Below are positions 43,629 to 52,599 of a DNA stretch of 64,000 nucleotides, one piece after another. Numbering within the stretch: position 1 is the stretch's first letter; each line of letters begins with the position of its first letter. The translations under genes and the position numbers were made by a program. The notes under the pieces were generated by a model, which did not search any database, was not told where the DNA came from, and worked only from the letters and a program-made list of their open reading frames with translations. This DNA is from an uncultured Prevotella sp. (lineage in GTDB: Bacteria > Bacteroidota > Bacteroidia > Bacteroidales > Bacteroidaceae), in assembly GCA_946548065.1 (NCBI GenBank), contig CAMNPM010000002.1, positions 39,111 to 103,110 of the forward strand. The letters are read 5' to 3'.

Positions 43629-44738
43629 ATGAAAAGAACAATAGTATCAATACTGACGATAGCGTCCTTGGTATGCTCGTGTGGTCCGAAGGGTCAGCGG
43701 GCTGCCGAGGACGCTGTTGCTGCCGACTCGCTGTCGGCTCCCCGCTATGCTACGGGCTATCAGGTAAGAGACAGTGCCGGCATCCGTCTGGTGGATGTGG
43801 GCAGCGACTATCATTTCGCGCTGGTGCGCCAGTCTGAGACAGCAACCCCCGAGGGCTATACCCAGGTGGTGGTGCCTATACAGCGCACCATCTGCATGAC
43901 CGCCCTGCAGTTGTCCAACTTCACAATCCTCAATGCCCATGACGTGGTGAAGGGACTGACGGGGACGAAGAACCTCTTCAACGAGGATATCCTGCAGCGG
44001 GTGAAGGACGGGCGCATCGTGAAGATAGGTATGGAGGGCAACTTCGACACCGAGATGGTGCTGGCAGCCAATCCCGATGTCATCTTCATCTCGCCCTTCA
44101 AGCGTGGCGGCTATGATGCCATCCGCGAGACAGGCATCACGCTGGTGCCTCACCTGGGCTACAAGGAACTGCATCCGTTAGGACAAGCCGAATGGATTAA
44201 GTTCGTGGCCATGTTCATCGGCAAGGAGCAAGAGGCCCACGATGTCTTTGCCGCCATCGAGCAACGCTATAATAGCCTGAAGTCGAGCGTGGCCCGTTTA
44301 GACTCTGCCCACCGCCCCACGGTGACCAGCGGCGAGATGCACTACGGCACTTGGCACGCTGTGGGCGGCAAGAACTATCTGGCCCAGATCTTCCGCGATG
44401 CCGGAGCCGACTATGTTATCCGTGACGAGGAGACAGCGGGCGAGAATCTCGAGTTTGAGAAGATGTACGCGTTGGCCGCCAATGCCGACTACTGGCGCAT
44501 CCTCAACAGCTATCCCGGCGAGTTCAGCTACGATGCGCTGCGAGCCTCAGAACCCCGTAACGAGCTGTTCAAAGCCTTCAGGGAGCATAAGGTCATCTAT
44601 TGCAACATGAAGCAGCAGCCCTATTATGAGATTTCGCCCGTCAAGCCCGATGTGCTGCTGAAAGACTTCGTGGCCATCTTCCACCCTGAACTCGTAGAGC
44701 CCGACTATCAACCTACGTTCTACCGATTGCTGCAATGA
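43629..44738 (+). CDS. ABC transporter substrate-binding lipoprotein, BtuF/FhuD type
   Basis: 369 residues. The lipobox is VCSC near residue 18. It has a TroA/BtuF-type fold with ERT-like RTICMTALQLSNFTIL, an AANPDVIFISPF segment marking the first lobe, and the connecting long helix HDVFAAIEQRYNSLKSS. Class III binding proteins of this kind carry cobalamin, haem or ferric siderophores. The convergent cobalamin operon makes a corrinoid plausible but not proven. It overlaps the permease gene by four bases (ATGA). Confidence 0.85.
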   Translation: MKRTIVSILTIASLVCSCGPKGQRAAEDAVAADSLSAPRYATGYQVRDSAGIRLVDVGSDYHFALVRQSETATPEGYTQVVVPIQRTICMTALQLSNFTILNAHDVVKGLTGTKNLFNEDILQRVKDGRIVKIGMEGNFDTEMVLAANPDVIFISPFKRGGYDAIRETGITLVPHLGYKELHPLGQAEWIKFVAMFIGKEQEAHDVFAAIEQRYNSLKSSVARLDSAHRPTVTSGEMHYGTWHAVGGKNYLAQIFRDAGADYVIRDEETAGENLEFEKMYALAANADYWRILNSYPGEFSYDALRASEPRNELFKAFREHKVIYCNMKQQPYYEISPVKPDVLLKDFVAIFHPELVEPDYQPTFYRLLQ

Positions 44739-45793
44739 CAGACCGCACTACCCAGCCTTCCACTATGCGACGTACCCTGCCGCTGATACTGACCCTGCTG
44801 GCGACTATCGTCCTGCTGATGATAGTCAACCTGCTCATCGGTTCTGTCCGGATACCAGTGGGCGATGTCTGTCGCATACTGGCAGGCTACGAGGGTAACG
44901 AAATATGGACCAACATCATCTGGAAGTCTCGTCTGCCGCAGGTGCTCACCGCCATTGCTGCCGGTGCTGGACTGGCGGTCAGCGGACTGCAGATGCAGAC
45001 GGTGTTCCACAATCCGCTGGCCGGCCCCTCGGTGCTGGGCATCAGCAACGGGTCGGCCTTGGGCGTAGCCTTCGTTGTCTTGCTGTCGGGCAGGATAGGC
45101 GGTGTGGCCCTCTCGCGGCTGGGCTATCTGGGCGATGCGGCAATGTCTGTTGCCGCTATCGTGGGAGCGTTGGCGGTGATGCTGCTCATCGTATGGATAG
45201 GTCAGCGGGTCAAGGGCAACGTCACCTTATTGATAATAGGTGTGATGATAGGCTATCTGGCCAATGCCGTCATTGGTGTACTAAAGTTCCTGTCGCCCGA
45301 AGAAGATGTGAAAGCGTTTGTTGTTTGGGGTCTGGGTTCGTTCTCGCGCGTCAGCGGCGACGAGATGGTGCTCTTTGTGGTGCTCATGTGCATCCTGATA
45401 CCCTTGAGCTTCCTGTTGGTGAAGCCCATGAACCTGCTGCTGCTGGGCGAGCGCTATGCCGCCAATCTGGGGTTGGACATCCGTCGCAGCCGCATACAGG
45501 TTATCGTCTGTTCCGGCGTGCTGGTTGCCATCGTCACAGCCTACTGCGGCCCCATCATGTTTATCGGACTGGCGGTGCCTCATCTCGCGCGGGCCATCTT
45601 CCGCACCTCCGACCACCGTGTACTGATGCCGGCTACGGCCCTCTGCGGAGCACTATTGGCACTGGTCTGCAACTTCATTGCCCGCATGCCGGGCTTCGAG
45701 GGAGCACTGCCCGTCAACAGCGTGACGGCCCTCGTGGGTGCTCCCGTCATAGCGAGTGTATTGTTCCGTCGTCGGCAATCAGCAGAAGAGTAA
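44735..45793 (+). CDS. FecCD/BtuC-family ABC permease
   Basis: 352 residues with about ten transmembrane helices. Family motifs: SRLPQVLTAIAAGAGLAVSG, QTVFHNPLAGPSVLGISNGS and the C-terminal GPIMFIGLAVPHLAR with the downstream NSVTALVGAPVIASVLFRR. It needs a BtuD/FhuC-type ATPase, but none is encoded next to it; the following gene is on the opposite strand and overlaps its last 47 bases. The ATPase must come from elsewhere. Confidence 0.92.
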   Translation: MTDRTTQPSTMRRTLPLILTLLATIVLLMIVNLLIGSVRIPVGDVCRILAGYEGNEIWTNIIWKSRLPQVLTAIAAGAGLAVSGLQMQTVFHNPLAGPSVLGISNGSALGVAFVVLLSGRIGGVALSRLGYLGDAAMSVAAIVGALAVMLLIVWIGQRVKGNVTLLIIGVMIGYLANAVIGVLKFLSPEEDVKAFVVWGLGSFSRVSGDEMVLFVVLMCILIPLSFLLVKPMNLLLLGERYAANLGLDIRRSRIQVIVCSGVLVAIVTAYCGPIMFIGLAVPHLARAIFRTSDHRVLMPATALCGALLALVCNFIARMPGFEGALPVNSVTALVGAPVIASVLFRRRQSAEE

Positions 45794-47474
45794 GCCGCGC
45801 TTCAGGCACCAGCGGCAGGCAGTGCTCCAGGCAGTGTCTTATGACAACGCGGCAGACGGCTTCCGTTTGTTCCTCAGGCACTTTGTCCCACAGTTCCCGT
45901 GCTAAGGTGATGTCGCTGATGTCGCAGTGGCAATGTGCCTCGTCCAGCATCCGACGGATAAAATCCGGGTTCATGGTACCCCGCTTGCTGTGCGTGTCCA
46001 GCTGTCCCTCAGCCAGTTTCACAGCCTTGCCCATCATCACCCCCAGCACCACATTCTTAACCCCCAGTCCGGCAGCCATGCGGAGCGTTTCTCCGATAAA
46101 GTTGCCGTATTGCACAAAAGCCTGTTGCGGCAAGTCGGCATAACGTTGGCGCAGAAAACGTTCGCTCTTCGCTCCGCTATTCAGCACCACACAGTCCGCC
46201 CCGCTGGCCTTAGCCACCTGCATACACTTGCGGATACTCTCCACAAAGGCCTCTTCGGAGAACGGCTTCACGATGCCTGAAACCCCTATGATTGAGATGC
46301 CGCCTTCGATACCCAGTCGGGGGTTGAAGGTGCGCTTGGCCGTCTCAGCACCCTGCGGCACACTAATCACTATCCTGACGCTCTCCTTGATGTTCTGACG
46401 CATCATCTCCCTGGGACCTTTGTTGATGGCAGCCTCGCCGGGAGGATAGTCGAAACCAGGCAGTGTAAACCGGCCTACACCCTCACCACCGTCTATCGTC
46501 AGGCTGTCTGAGCGTTCCACACTGGCTCTTATCTCCAGCCCGTTGGTCACGTCAGGGTCGTCGCCTGCCTCCTTGATGCAGTAGGCATAGCCGTCGCCGT
46601 AGCCTACCGGCACCAGTATCGTCTCACCGTTGGGCAGTACCACCGGCACCTTCTCAGCCGTCTCGCCCTTCATGAGCCTGCGTGTTGCAGCGATAGCCGC
46701 CGCTGTGGCACAGGTACCTGTGGTCAGTCCGCTCTTCAGCGGATAGAAGACAGGCAGCAGCTTCTCTATCGTGCGCCGCAAGCCATAAGGCCCGTCTACC
46801 GTGATGCAGTGAGTGAAGAACGATGACAGCGCGGGCCGTTTGATGACTATCACGCGCATTCCCCTCCGTCGTGCCGCCTCCACCTTCTCGTTGAATCCGC
46901 CCGACAGTCCGCTCTCCTTCAGCAGGATGGCATCAGCATTGACGGGAATGTCGTGCGGCTGGTCGTAGTAGCACAGCTGTTCGCGCCTTGCCCCTTGTTT
47001 CTGGGCCAGCACCAACGACGATGCCCTTTGCAGAATGCGGTAGTACACCTGTATGCCTTCCTGCTCCAGCGGTTTCAGTCTCGCTATGCTCTGCACACCC
47101 GTTGTGGCCAGCAGCGTGTGGATGTCGCGCGGCACCTCACTGTAGTCGCTAATCCATGTGATGCTGGGGTCGCGCGGCGGATAGATGCGTTCGTAGCGCA
47201 CCACGGGCAGCTGCAGGCTGTCGGCCACCTGTCCGATGGTCTGGTGCAGGATGACGGCAAACGGATGGGCAGCGTCCACCATCAGCCGGATGTCGTGCTC
47301 CAGACAGAATGCCCGCATGCCTTTAGCATCCAGTGCTCCGTCTATGCGCACACCATGATGCAGCGCAATGTCCTGTTCGCCCGTCTTGGTGCTATAGTAG
47401 TACGGTGTCCCCGCCTCTTCCAGCACCGCTGCCGCCTTGCGGCCTTCCGTAGTCCCTCCGAATACCAGTATCAT
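45747..47474 (-). CDS. Fused cobalt-precorrin-6A reductase (CbiJ) and C1-methyltransferase (CbiD)
   Basis: 575 residues. Residues 1 to ~245 are CbiJ/CobK (MILVFGGTTEGRKAA, VDAAHPFAVILHQ), the NADH-dependent macrocycle reductase. From ~247 comes CbiD (LKSGLTTGTCATAAA, GGEGVGRFTLPG, IIGVSGIVKPFSEEA), the SAM-dependent C1 methylase of the anaerobic pathway. It is the last gene of the cobalamin operon, 3 bases after the CbiG-CbiF gene. Its 3' end overlaps the convergent permease gene. Confidence 0.93.
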   Translation of the reverse strand: MILVFGGTTEGRKAAAVLEEAGTPYYYSTKTGEQDIALHHGVRIDGALDAKGMRAFCLEHDIRLMVDAAHPFAVILHQTIGQVADSLQLPVVRYERIYPPRDPSITWISDYSEVPRDIHTLLATTGVQSIARLKPLEQEGIQVYYRILQRASSLVLAQKQGARREQLCYYDQPHDIPVNADAILLKESGLSGGFNEKVEAARRRGMRVIVIKRPALSSFFTHCITVDGPYGLRRTIEKLLPVFYPLKSGLTTGTCATAAAIAATRRLMKGETAEKVPVVLPNGETILVPVGYGDGYAYCIKEAGDDPDVTNGLEIRASVERSDSLTIDGGEGVGRFTLPGFDYPPGEAAINKGPREMMRQNIKESVRIVISVPQGAETAKRTFNPRLGIEGGISIIGVSGIVKPFSEEAFVESIRKCMQVAKASGADCVVLNSGAKSERFLRQRYADLPQQAFVQYGNFIGETLRMAAGLGVKNVVLGVMMGKAVKLAEGQLDTHSKRGTMNPDFIRRMLDEAHCHCDISDITLARELWDKVPEEQTEAVCRVVIRHCLEHCLPLVPEARLTLLLIADDGTIHSL

Positions 47475-47477
47475 CGC

Positions 47478-49265
47478 CTATGAAGGTTGTTTGTCGTCGC
47501 CCTTGCGGAACAGGTGGGTGAAGTGGGCAGAGTAGAGGTCGGAGAGTCCCTTGCGGTTGTCTATGGCCTCGCCCACCACCAGCATGGTGGTCAGCGTGAG
47601 GTGGTTGTCGTGTACTATCTTCGCCAGTTCCTTCAGCTTGCCGCGATAGATCTTCTGGTCGGGCCACGTCAGATGGTAGCAGGCCGCTACAGGTGTGTCC
47701 TCTGGATATTCCATCAGCAGCTCGCGCTGCACATCGTCGACGATGGCGGCGGAGAGGAAGATGCACATAGTAGACTGGCTGCGAGCCAACAGGTGCAGCT
47801 GTTCCCGCTCGGGCATCGGTGTGCGCCCTTCGCCGCGTGTCAGGATGATGGTCTGCGTCTGTTCAGGAATCGTAAACTGGCTCCTCAGCTCCGCCGCAGC
47901 GGCCAGGAAACTTGATATGCCTGGCGTGATGTGATAATGCATGCCCTGCTGGTCGAAGTAGGCCATCTGTTCCTGTATGGCTCCGAAGATGCAGGGGTCG
48001 CCCGTATGCAGGCGGACGATGTAGTGATGCTTGTCGTAGTGCTCCTTCATCAGCTGGCACTGTTCCTCCAGCGTCATGTCTGCCGACGAGCGCACTACGG
48101 CTCCCGCCTTGTGGCAGTCGGTCAGCGCCTTGGGCACCAGACTTCCGGCATAGAGTATCAGGTCAGCGCGTTCCAGCATCTTCCTGCCGCGCACACTCAC
48201 CAGGTCCGGGTCGCCAGGTCCTGCACCTACTATCTCAATGTGTCCGTGCTTCTCGCGCAGATACTGATGGTCGATGGCCAGTGCTGCCGTCCAGTTTCTG
48301 CCCTTCACCTTGGGGATGATGAGCTTTCCGTGATTCGAGCCCAGGATGGCGGCAGCCTCGCAGACGCTGGGTGTCCCCACGTGCTTGCGCACCGTCTCGC
48401 TGGGGTTCGGAACCTCTACCTGGGCCAGCTGCTCGGCAGTATAGAACACCACTTCTTCCTCGTATTCGTCTGCCAGCATGGCGCAGAACTCCTCCTCTTC
48501 TTTCACGTCAATGGTGCAGTAGCGGTGGTAGCAGGGCAGCACACCGATGCGGCTGAAGGTCTCGTCTATCTGGTCGTATATCTCCTCGTAGTCGTCAGGG
48601 TGATGGGCCAGCCCGAATCCCACGGTGCCTATCATCGGCACGAAGTGCAGCTCCAGCATGCCTGCCGGAGCGCAGAGGTTGTAGGGCGACACGATGATGA
48701 CCAGCCTGTACTTCGCGGGATCCACCTCAGCCAGACTGTCGACCAGGGTGACGTGCTGCGGCAGCGTCCGCTCCAGGTAGTCGGTGCCTTCGTCCCTTAC
48801 CTCCATCAGCAGGGCCGTAGGCTGGCGGTTCACGAAGGCGTAGATACATTCGTTCATGTCATCGTCGCTGGCTATGGCCCAGTCGTAGCGTTCGGCCAGC
48901 GTGTCGAGCGCCCAGAGTCCGGCGTTGTCGCTCTGGGTGGTGACGACGGCTCGTGCTCCCAGGCTGGCTGCTACAGTGTCCGCCAGTTCGTTGGCTCCTC
49001 CGATATGGCCTGACAGCACGGCGATGGCGTTCAGCCCCATGCTGTCGACACACACTACGGCAGGGTCTTCGTGCTTGTCGGCTATGTAGGGTGCTATGGT
49101 GCGCACACAGATACCCATCGCTCCTATGAAGACGAAGGCATCGGTCTCTTTCCACAGCTTGCCCACGTCCGTGCGCTGTATTATTTTTCCTCCGAGTGTT
49201 CGCTGCAGCGTTCTGGCTATCTCGCGTCCGGCATCGCTGATGGGTATGATGGCTATCTTTTTCAT
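47478..49265 (-). CDS. Fused cobalt-precorrin-5A hydrolase (CbiG) and C11-methyltransferase (CbiF)
   Basis: 595 residues from the ATG at 49265, which overlaps the stop of the upstream gene (ATGA) and gives the natural start MKKIAIIPISDAG. CbiG (to ~335): FVFIGAMGICVRTIAPY, LSGHIGGANELA, TVGFGLAHH. CbiF (from ~341): IEIVGAGPGDPDLVSVRG, LYAGSLVP, RLHTGDPCIFGA, TPGISSFLAAAA. The two act one after the other during ring contraction (C11 methylation, then loss of the C20 fragment). Confidence 0.94.
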   Translation of the reverse strand: MKKIAIIPISDAGREIARTLQRTLGGKIIQRTDVGKLWKETDAFVFIGAMGICVRTIAPYIADKHEDPAVVCVDSMGLNAIAVLSGHIGGANELADTVAASLGARAVVTTQSDNAGLWALDTLAERYDWAIASDDDMNECIYAFVNRQPTALLMEVRDEGTDYLERTLPQHVTLVDSLAEVDPAKYRLVIIVSPYNLCAPAGMLELHFVPMIGTVGFGLAHHPDDYEEIYDQIDETFSRIGVLPCYHRYCTIDVKEEEEFCAMLADEYEEEVVFYTAEQLAQVEVPNPSETVRKHVGTPSVCEAAAILGSNHGKLIIPKVKGRNWTAALAIDHQYLREKHGHIEIVGAGPGDPDLVSVRGRKMLERADLILYAGSLVPKALTDCHKAGAVVRSSADMTLEEQCQLMKEHYDKHHYIVRLHTGDPCIFGAIQEQMAYFDQQGMHYHITPGISSFLAAAAELRSQFTIPEQTQTIILTRGEGRTPMPEREQLHLLARSQSTMCIFLSAAIVDDVQRELLMEYPEDTPVAACYHLTWPDQKIYRGKLKELAKIVHDNHLTLTTMLVVGEAIDNRKGLSDLYSAHFTHLFRKGDDKQPS

Positions 49266-50503
49266 TTCTTGCATTTCAGTATGGTGATGGGGTGATAATC
49301 GTTCAGTTGGATATGGAGGGGCGGTTCTTCGCGCAGTCCCAGCTGCTGGCAGGCCTCGTCCCACAGCTGCTGGCTGTCGGTAAGTACGCGGGGTGCTTTG
49401 ACGCTGTTCATCACGATGCAGCCGTCGGGCGACAGGTAGCGCACGGCTTTCTCCATCATCTCCTGTAGCCGCCCGCCGTGTCCTCCGATGAACACCGCGT
49501 CGGGAGCGGCCAGTGCGTCGCAGTCGGCAGCCAGGAAGTCGCCCATGTGCAGCTGGATACCTGGTGTGCGATGCCTACGCATGTTCTCGTGGATGATGCC
49601 TTCGCACTCCGGCCTTATCTCGAAGGCTTCTATCTGCAGGTGTGGAAACAGCTGTCGCGCCTCTATGGATATGCTGCCCGTACAGGCTCCGATGTCCCAC
49701 AGCACATGTTTCTGCGTCAGCTGCAGTGCCTGCAGGTCCAGCAGACGGATGGGCATCTTCGTAATCATCTTCTCCCGTCCGTCCAACAGCGCAAACGTCT
49801 GGTCGGGTATTCCATACGAAGGGGGTGGGGGAGTGTTTGGGCTGTGCAGTATCAAGCAGTTCGGACAGTCGTAGTCCCGCTGCGCAGCCTCTGTGAGTGT
49901 GAGCTTCCTGATGCGTTCCTTGTCAGGATTGCCCAGATGCTCGCCCACATATATATTATAGTATGTATATCCGTAGTCCGTCATTCGTCGGGCTATGGCG
50001 GCAGGCGTGTGTTCGTGGTCGGTCAGTACGCCTATCTTCGCCTTCCGCTCTATCAGCGCCCTGTCCAGCTCGGGCCAGGGGCGTCCCGTCAGCGACACGA
50101 TGTGCAGGTCGTGATAGGGCATCAGCAACCTGTGGGCCAGCATCTGCAGCGAGTTGAAGGCGGGGTAGAGCTTCATTTCTGCCTCAGGCATCTTGCGGCG
50201 TATGGTGTTGGCAATGCCAAAGAACAGCGGGTCGCCGCTGGCGAAGATGATGATGGTGGGAGGCAGCATGTCGTGTGGGTCGGCAAAGATGGTCCTGTAC
50301 TGTTCGAACACCCTGTCCAGCGGCACCGTGATGTCTATCCATTTGCAGTCCTTGGGCAGCAGGTGTGCCACCATCTCATGGTGGCGCGCTCCGCCGCTGA
50401 ACGCCCTTGCCCAGGGGAATTCTGCTTCTGCCTCTGGCGGCAGCTGCGTTTCCGGATTGTCGGTTATGCCGATAATTACAAACTTCATTTTTCCGTTCTT
50501 CAT
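49262..50503 (-). CDS. cobL: Precorrin-6Y C5,15-methyltransferase (decarboxylating), CbiE-CbiT fusion
   Basis: 413 residues. The N-terminal ~220 residues are a tetrapyrrole methylase (FVIIGITDNPETQLPPE, FASGDPLFFGIANTIRRK). The C-terminal part is CbiT, a class I SAM methyltransferase with WDIGACTGSISIEARQL, DAVFIGGHGGRLQE and the substrate end CIVMNSVKAP. It methylates C5 and C15 and decarboxylates the C12 acetate. The first ATG at 50503 or the one at 50488 may be used. It lies 16 bases after the CbiH-CbiC gene. Confidence 0.94.
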   Translation of the reverse strand: MKNGKMKFVIIGITDNPETQLPPEAEAEFPWARAFSGGARHHEMVAHLLPKDCKWIDITVPLDRVFEQYRTIFADPHDMLPPTIIIFASGDPLFFGIANTIRRKMPEAEMKLYPAFNSLQMLAHRLLMPYHDLHIVSLTGRPWPELDRALIERKAKIGVLTDHEHTPAAIARRMTDYGYTYYNIYVGEHLGNPDKERIRKLTLTEAAQRDYDCPNCLILHSPNTPPPPSYGIPDQTFALLDGREKMITKMPIRLLDLQALQLTQKHVLWDIGACTGSISIEARQLFPHLQIEAFEIRPECEGIIHENMRRHRTPGIQLHMGDFLAADCDALAAPDAVFIGGHGGRLQEMMEKAVRYLSPDGCIVMNSVKAPRVLTDSQQLWDEACQQLGLREEPPLHIQLNDYHPITILKCKK

Positions 50504-50519
50504 TAGCTTTCGATCATTT

Positions 50520-51926
50520 TCACAAGTCTCTTCCCGGTTTCAGCTGTTCGGCATCGTCGAATGTCAGGATGGCGTTGCAGAGCGTGGCGGCGAGGTTGCT
50601 GCCGCCCTTGCGCCCTTCCACTATCAGCTTGGGAATCAGCCGGAAAGGCTTCACCATGTGTTTCGACTCCCTCACGTGTACAAAGCCCACCGGAGCGGCA
50701 ATGATGCCAGCGGGCCGGGCCTTGCCCTTGCGCACCAGCTCGCACAGCTCCATCAGCGCCGTCGGAGCATTGCCGAAGGCGAAGAGTGCGTCGGGATGCT
50801 CCTCCACAGCCAGCCGGATGCCGGCCTGTGTCCGTGTGATGCCCTCCGCCGCAGCCATCGCTGCCACGCGCTCGTCGTTCAGGTAGCAGCGCGCCTCGAT
50901 GCCCAGTCGCTGCAGGGCTCCCTTGCGTATGCCGCTCACCACCATCGTTACGTCGGTGATGATCGTCTTCAGCTCGCCCGTCTTCACCTTGTTGAACAAG
51001 GTTGCCACCGCCTGGGGGTCGCTGTAGAGCAGCTGCTCCATATCGAAGTCGGCAGTAGTGTGTATGGCGTGTAGCAGCGCCCAGAGATGGTCTGTAGGAT
51101 AGTCTTGGCGGTGTAGCTCGCCCCGGATGGTGCGAAACGACTCCATCATGATTTCCTGGCCCACCTTCTCAGCCTTTGGCGCGTTCTGGGAGCACAGGTC
51201 GTAGCCTCGCGGGGTAATCATCTTGCCGTCGGCCACATACGACTGCGAGTTGCCAATCACCACTACCGTAAACATATCCACCTCCTCAGGGTCCAGCTCG
51301 CTGAGGGTGGTCAGCACAATGCTCTCGTCCTCCCGTCCCGCCTGGCGCACATAGCCGCACGGCGTGTCACGCCTGCGCTCTGCCAGCATCAGCTCCTGCA
51401 GGCGGTAGAGCTGCCAGTAGCGTCCGTGCGACTTGGGGTTGTACACCGCCGTCACGAAGTCGCCCGAGGCCGCAGCCTTTATCCGGCGCTCTATCACCTC
51501 CCAGGGCGTCATCAGGTCGGAGAGCGAGATGATGCACATGTCGTGCCCGATGGGAGCACCCAGCAGCGAGGCTGCCTTCTGGAAGGCCGAGATGCCGGGC
51601 AGCGTCTCTATCTCTACGTCCGACTGACGTTCGCGCTGCATCTCATAGATAAGGGGAGCCATGCCGTAGATGCCTGCGTCGCCCGACGAGATGACCACCA
51701 CCGTCTTCTGTTGCTCAGCCAGCCGGAAAGCCTGCTCGGCACGTTCGCGCTCGCGCTTCATCCCCGTGTCCACACACTCGCAGCCGGCCTTGAGGAAGGG
51801 CTCCACAAACTGGAAGTAATACTTATAGCCCACCACAGCGTCGGCCCGACCCAGTGACTCCACTACAGCCTGCGTCATGTCAGCCCGGCTGCCCGGGCCT
51901 ATTCCTGCTACAATGATTTTCTTCAT
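50520..51926 (-). CDS. Fused precorrin-3B C17-methyltransferase (CbiH) and precorrin-8X methylmutase (CbiC)
   Basis: 468 residues. CbiH (1-~245): KKIIVAGIGPGSRADMT, ISSGDAGIYGMA, TLPGISAFQKAASLLGAP, VVVIGNSQSY. CbiC (~250-468): LLHAIHTTADFD with the catalytic His, TDVTMVVSGIRKG, FGNAPTAL and the AAPVGFVHVRESK end. It joins an early step (ring contraction) and the last rearrangement of cobyrinic acid synthesis. It is the first gene of the four-gene operon; its -7 box is 7 bases before the ATG. Confidence 0.94.
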   Translation of the reverse strand: MKKIIVAGIGPGSRADMTQAVVESLGRADAVVGYKYYFQFVEPFLKAGCECVDTGMKRERERAEQAFRLAEQQKTVVVISSGDAGIYGMAPLIYEMQRERQSDVEIETLPGISAFQKAASLLGAPIGHDMCIISLSDLMTPWEVIERRIKAAASGDFVTAVYNPKSHGRYWQLYRLQELMLAERRRDTPCGYVRQAGREDESIVLTTLSELDPEEVDMFTVVVIGNSQSYVADGKMITPRGYDLCSQNAPKAEKVGQEIMMESFRTIRGELHRQDYPTDHLWALLHAIHTTADFDMEQLLYSDPQAVATLFNKVKTGELKTIITDVTMVVSGIRKGALQRLGIEARCYLNDERVAAMAAAEGITRTQAGIRLAVEEHPDALFAFGNAPTALMELCELVRKGKARPAGIIAAPVGFVHVRESKHMVKPFRLIPKLIVEGRKGGSNLAATLCNAILTFDDAEQLKPGRDL

Positions 51927-52192
51927 ACTGATGCAAAGTTAGCACATTCTTTTGAGACTGCCAAATTATTCAATCTCTTTCTCGACAGCTTTTTATAGCT
52001 TTGCGGTCTGTCGGGTACGCCCTTCCTGTATATCCTCACCTTGTTGAAGCGGTTTTGAAGGAAATTCAGTGAAAAACGGCAAAGTCGGTAGAAAAAATGC
52101 AATCGAGTGATGGTCAGCATCTCGCACACCTCGTCGCTGTCAAGCCAGTCACCGAGTTTCTTCACCTCGTTACGCTTGCACATCTCCTTCAT
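51923..52192 (-). pseudogene. Truncated excisionase-type helix-turn-helix gene
   Basis: The frame encodes KKLGDWLDSDEVCEMLTITR, the start of the HTH_17/MerR-like DNA-binding domain common in Bacteroidetes mobile elements. The rest of the domain (normally a recognition helix with TLQxYRDNG) is replaced by unrelated sequence rich in Arg, Asn and Phe. It overlaps the cobalamin promoter and the first codon of the CbiH-CbiC gene. It is most likely a remnant at the edge of the defence island. Confidence 0.6.
51934..51965 (-). promoter_or_regulatory. Promoter of the cobalamin operon, nearly leaderless
   Basis: On the minus strand: TTTG (51962-51965), 20-base spacer, TAACTTTG (51934-51941), then CATCAGT and the ATG of the CbiH-CbiC gene. 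The position of the -7 box excludes a leader-encoded cobalamin riboswitch for this start. Confidence 0.7.
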
Positions 52193-52433
52193 CTGGGCGA
52201 CGGACTTCCTTCGTTTCTTCTTTCTTGTTACCTACGGTTTCGTTAACAATCTTACCGTCTTCTCGTATCTTACGCAAGATGTTATCTCTCTTGTTCATTT
52301 TCTGCTTATCATCTAGCTGGTCTGACAAAACATCCCAAAGAAGATTTACTATTTCCTGCTTTGTTAGACTGTTGTGGTCTTTTAGTGAATCAAGTAGTAG
52401 TGCCTCGCACTTCTTATCCGCCAGCCCCTTCAA
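52170..52433 (-). pseudogene. C-terminal remnant of an AlbA_2/ATP-binding-type protein
   Basis: 86 codons with only a TTG start. KKCEALLLDSLKDHNSLTKQ and EIVNLLWDVLSDQLDDKQK, followed by NILRKIREDGKIVNE, resemble the winged-helix tail found at the end of Schlafen/AlbA_2-domain proteins. The N-terminal body is absent, and the last ~18 codons (EETKEVRRPDEGDVQA) appear to have run into a neighbouring frame. A minus-strand TATCTTTG box at 52460-52467 remains upstream. Confidence 0.5.
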
Positions 52434-52459
52434 CGCTCTTTGTTATTGATTTGTGGCGA

Positions 52460-52467
52460 CAAAGATA
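52460..52467 (-). promoter_or_regulatory. Minus-strand -7 box upstream of the remnant genes
   Basis: CAAAGATA on the plus strand (TATCTTTG on the minus strand), followed by TCGCC. No convincing -33 element. Confidence 0.4.
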
Positions 52468-52501
52468 CGAAAAAAGATTGGAAAGATATTCTTTTCGAGA
52501 T

Positions 52502-52539
52502 AAAAAGCGATAAACTTGTTTTGGAGTTTATCGCTTTTT
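52502..52539. terminator. Terminator at the end of the BREX operon
   Basis: A 14-base perfect stem AAAAAGCGATAAAC (52502-52515) / GTTTATCGCTTTTT (52526-52539) with a 10-base loop. U-tracts are available in both directions. It lies 60 bases after the stop of the 775-residue gene. Confidence 0.9.
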
Positions 52540-52599
52540 ATGCGCCTTTATCTACGTTTGGAACCAAAAACATCACCCTTGCGTCCGCTACGCACCATA

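Noticed and set aside
44905..46143. A 412-codon plus-strand frame across the permease and CbiJ-CbiD genes
   Set aside because: It is an out-of-frame shadow of two genes with clear family motifs and has Arg/Cys-rich composition.
47931..49013. Long antisense frame opposite the CbiG-CbiF gene
   Set aside because: High GC makes long antisense frames common here; the sense strand has intact methyltransferase motifs.
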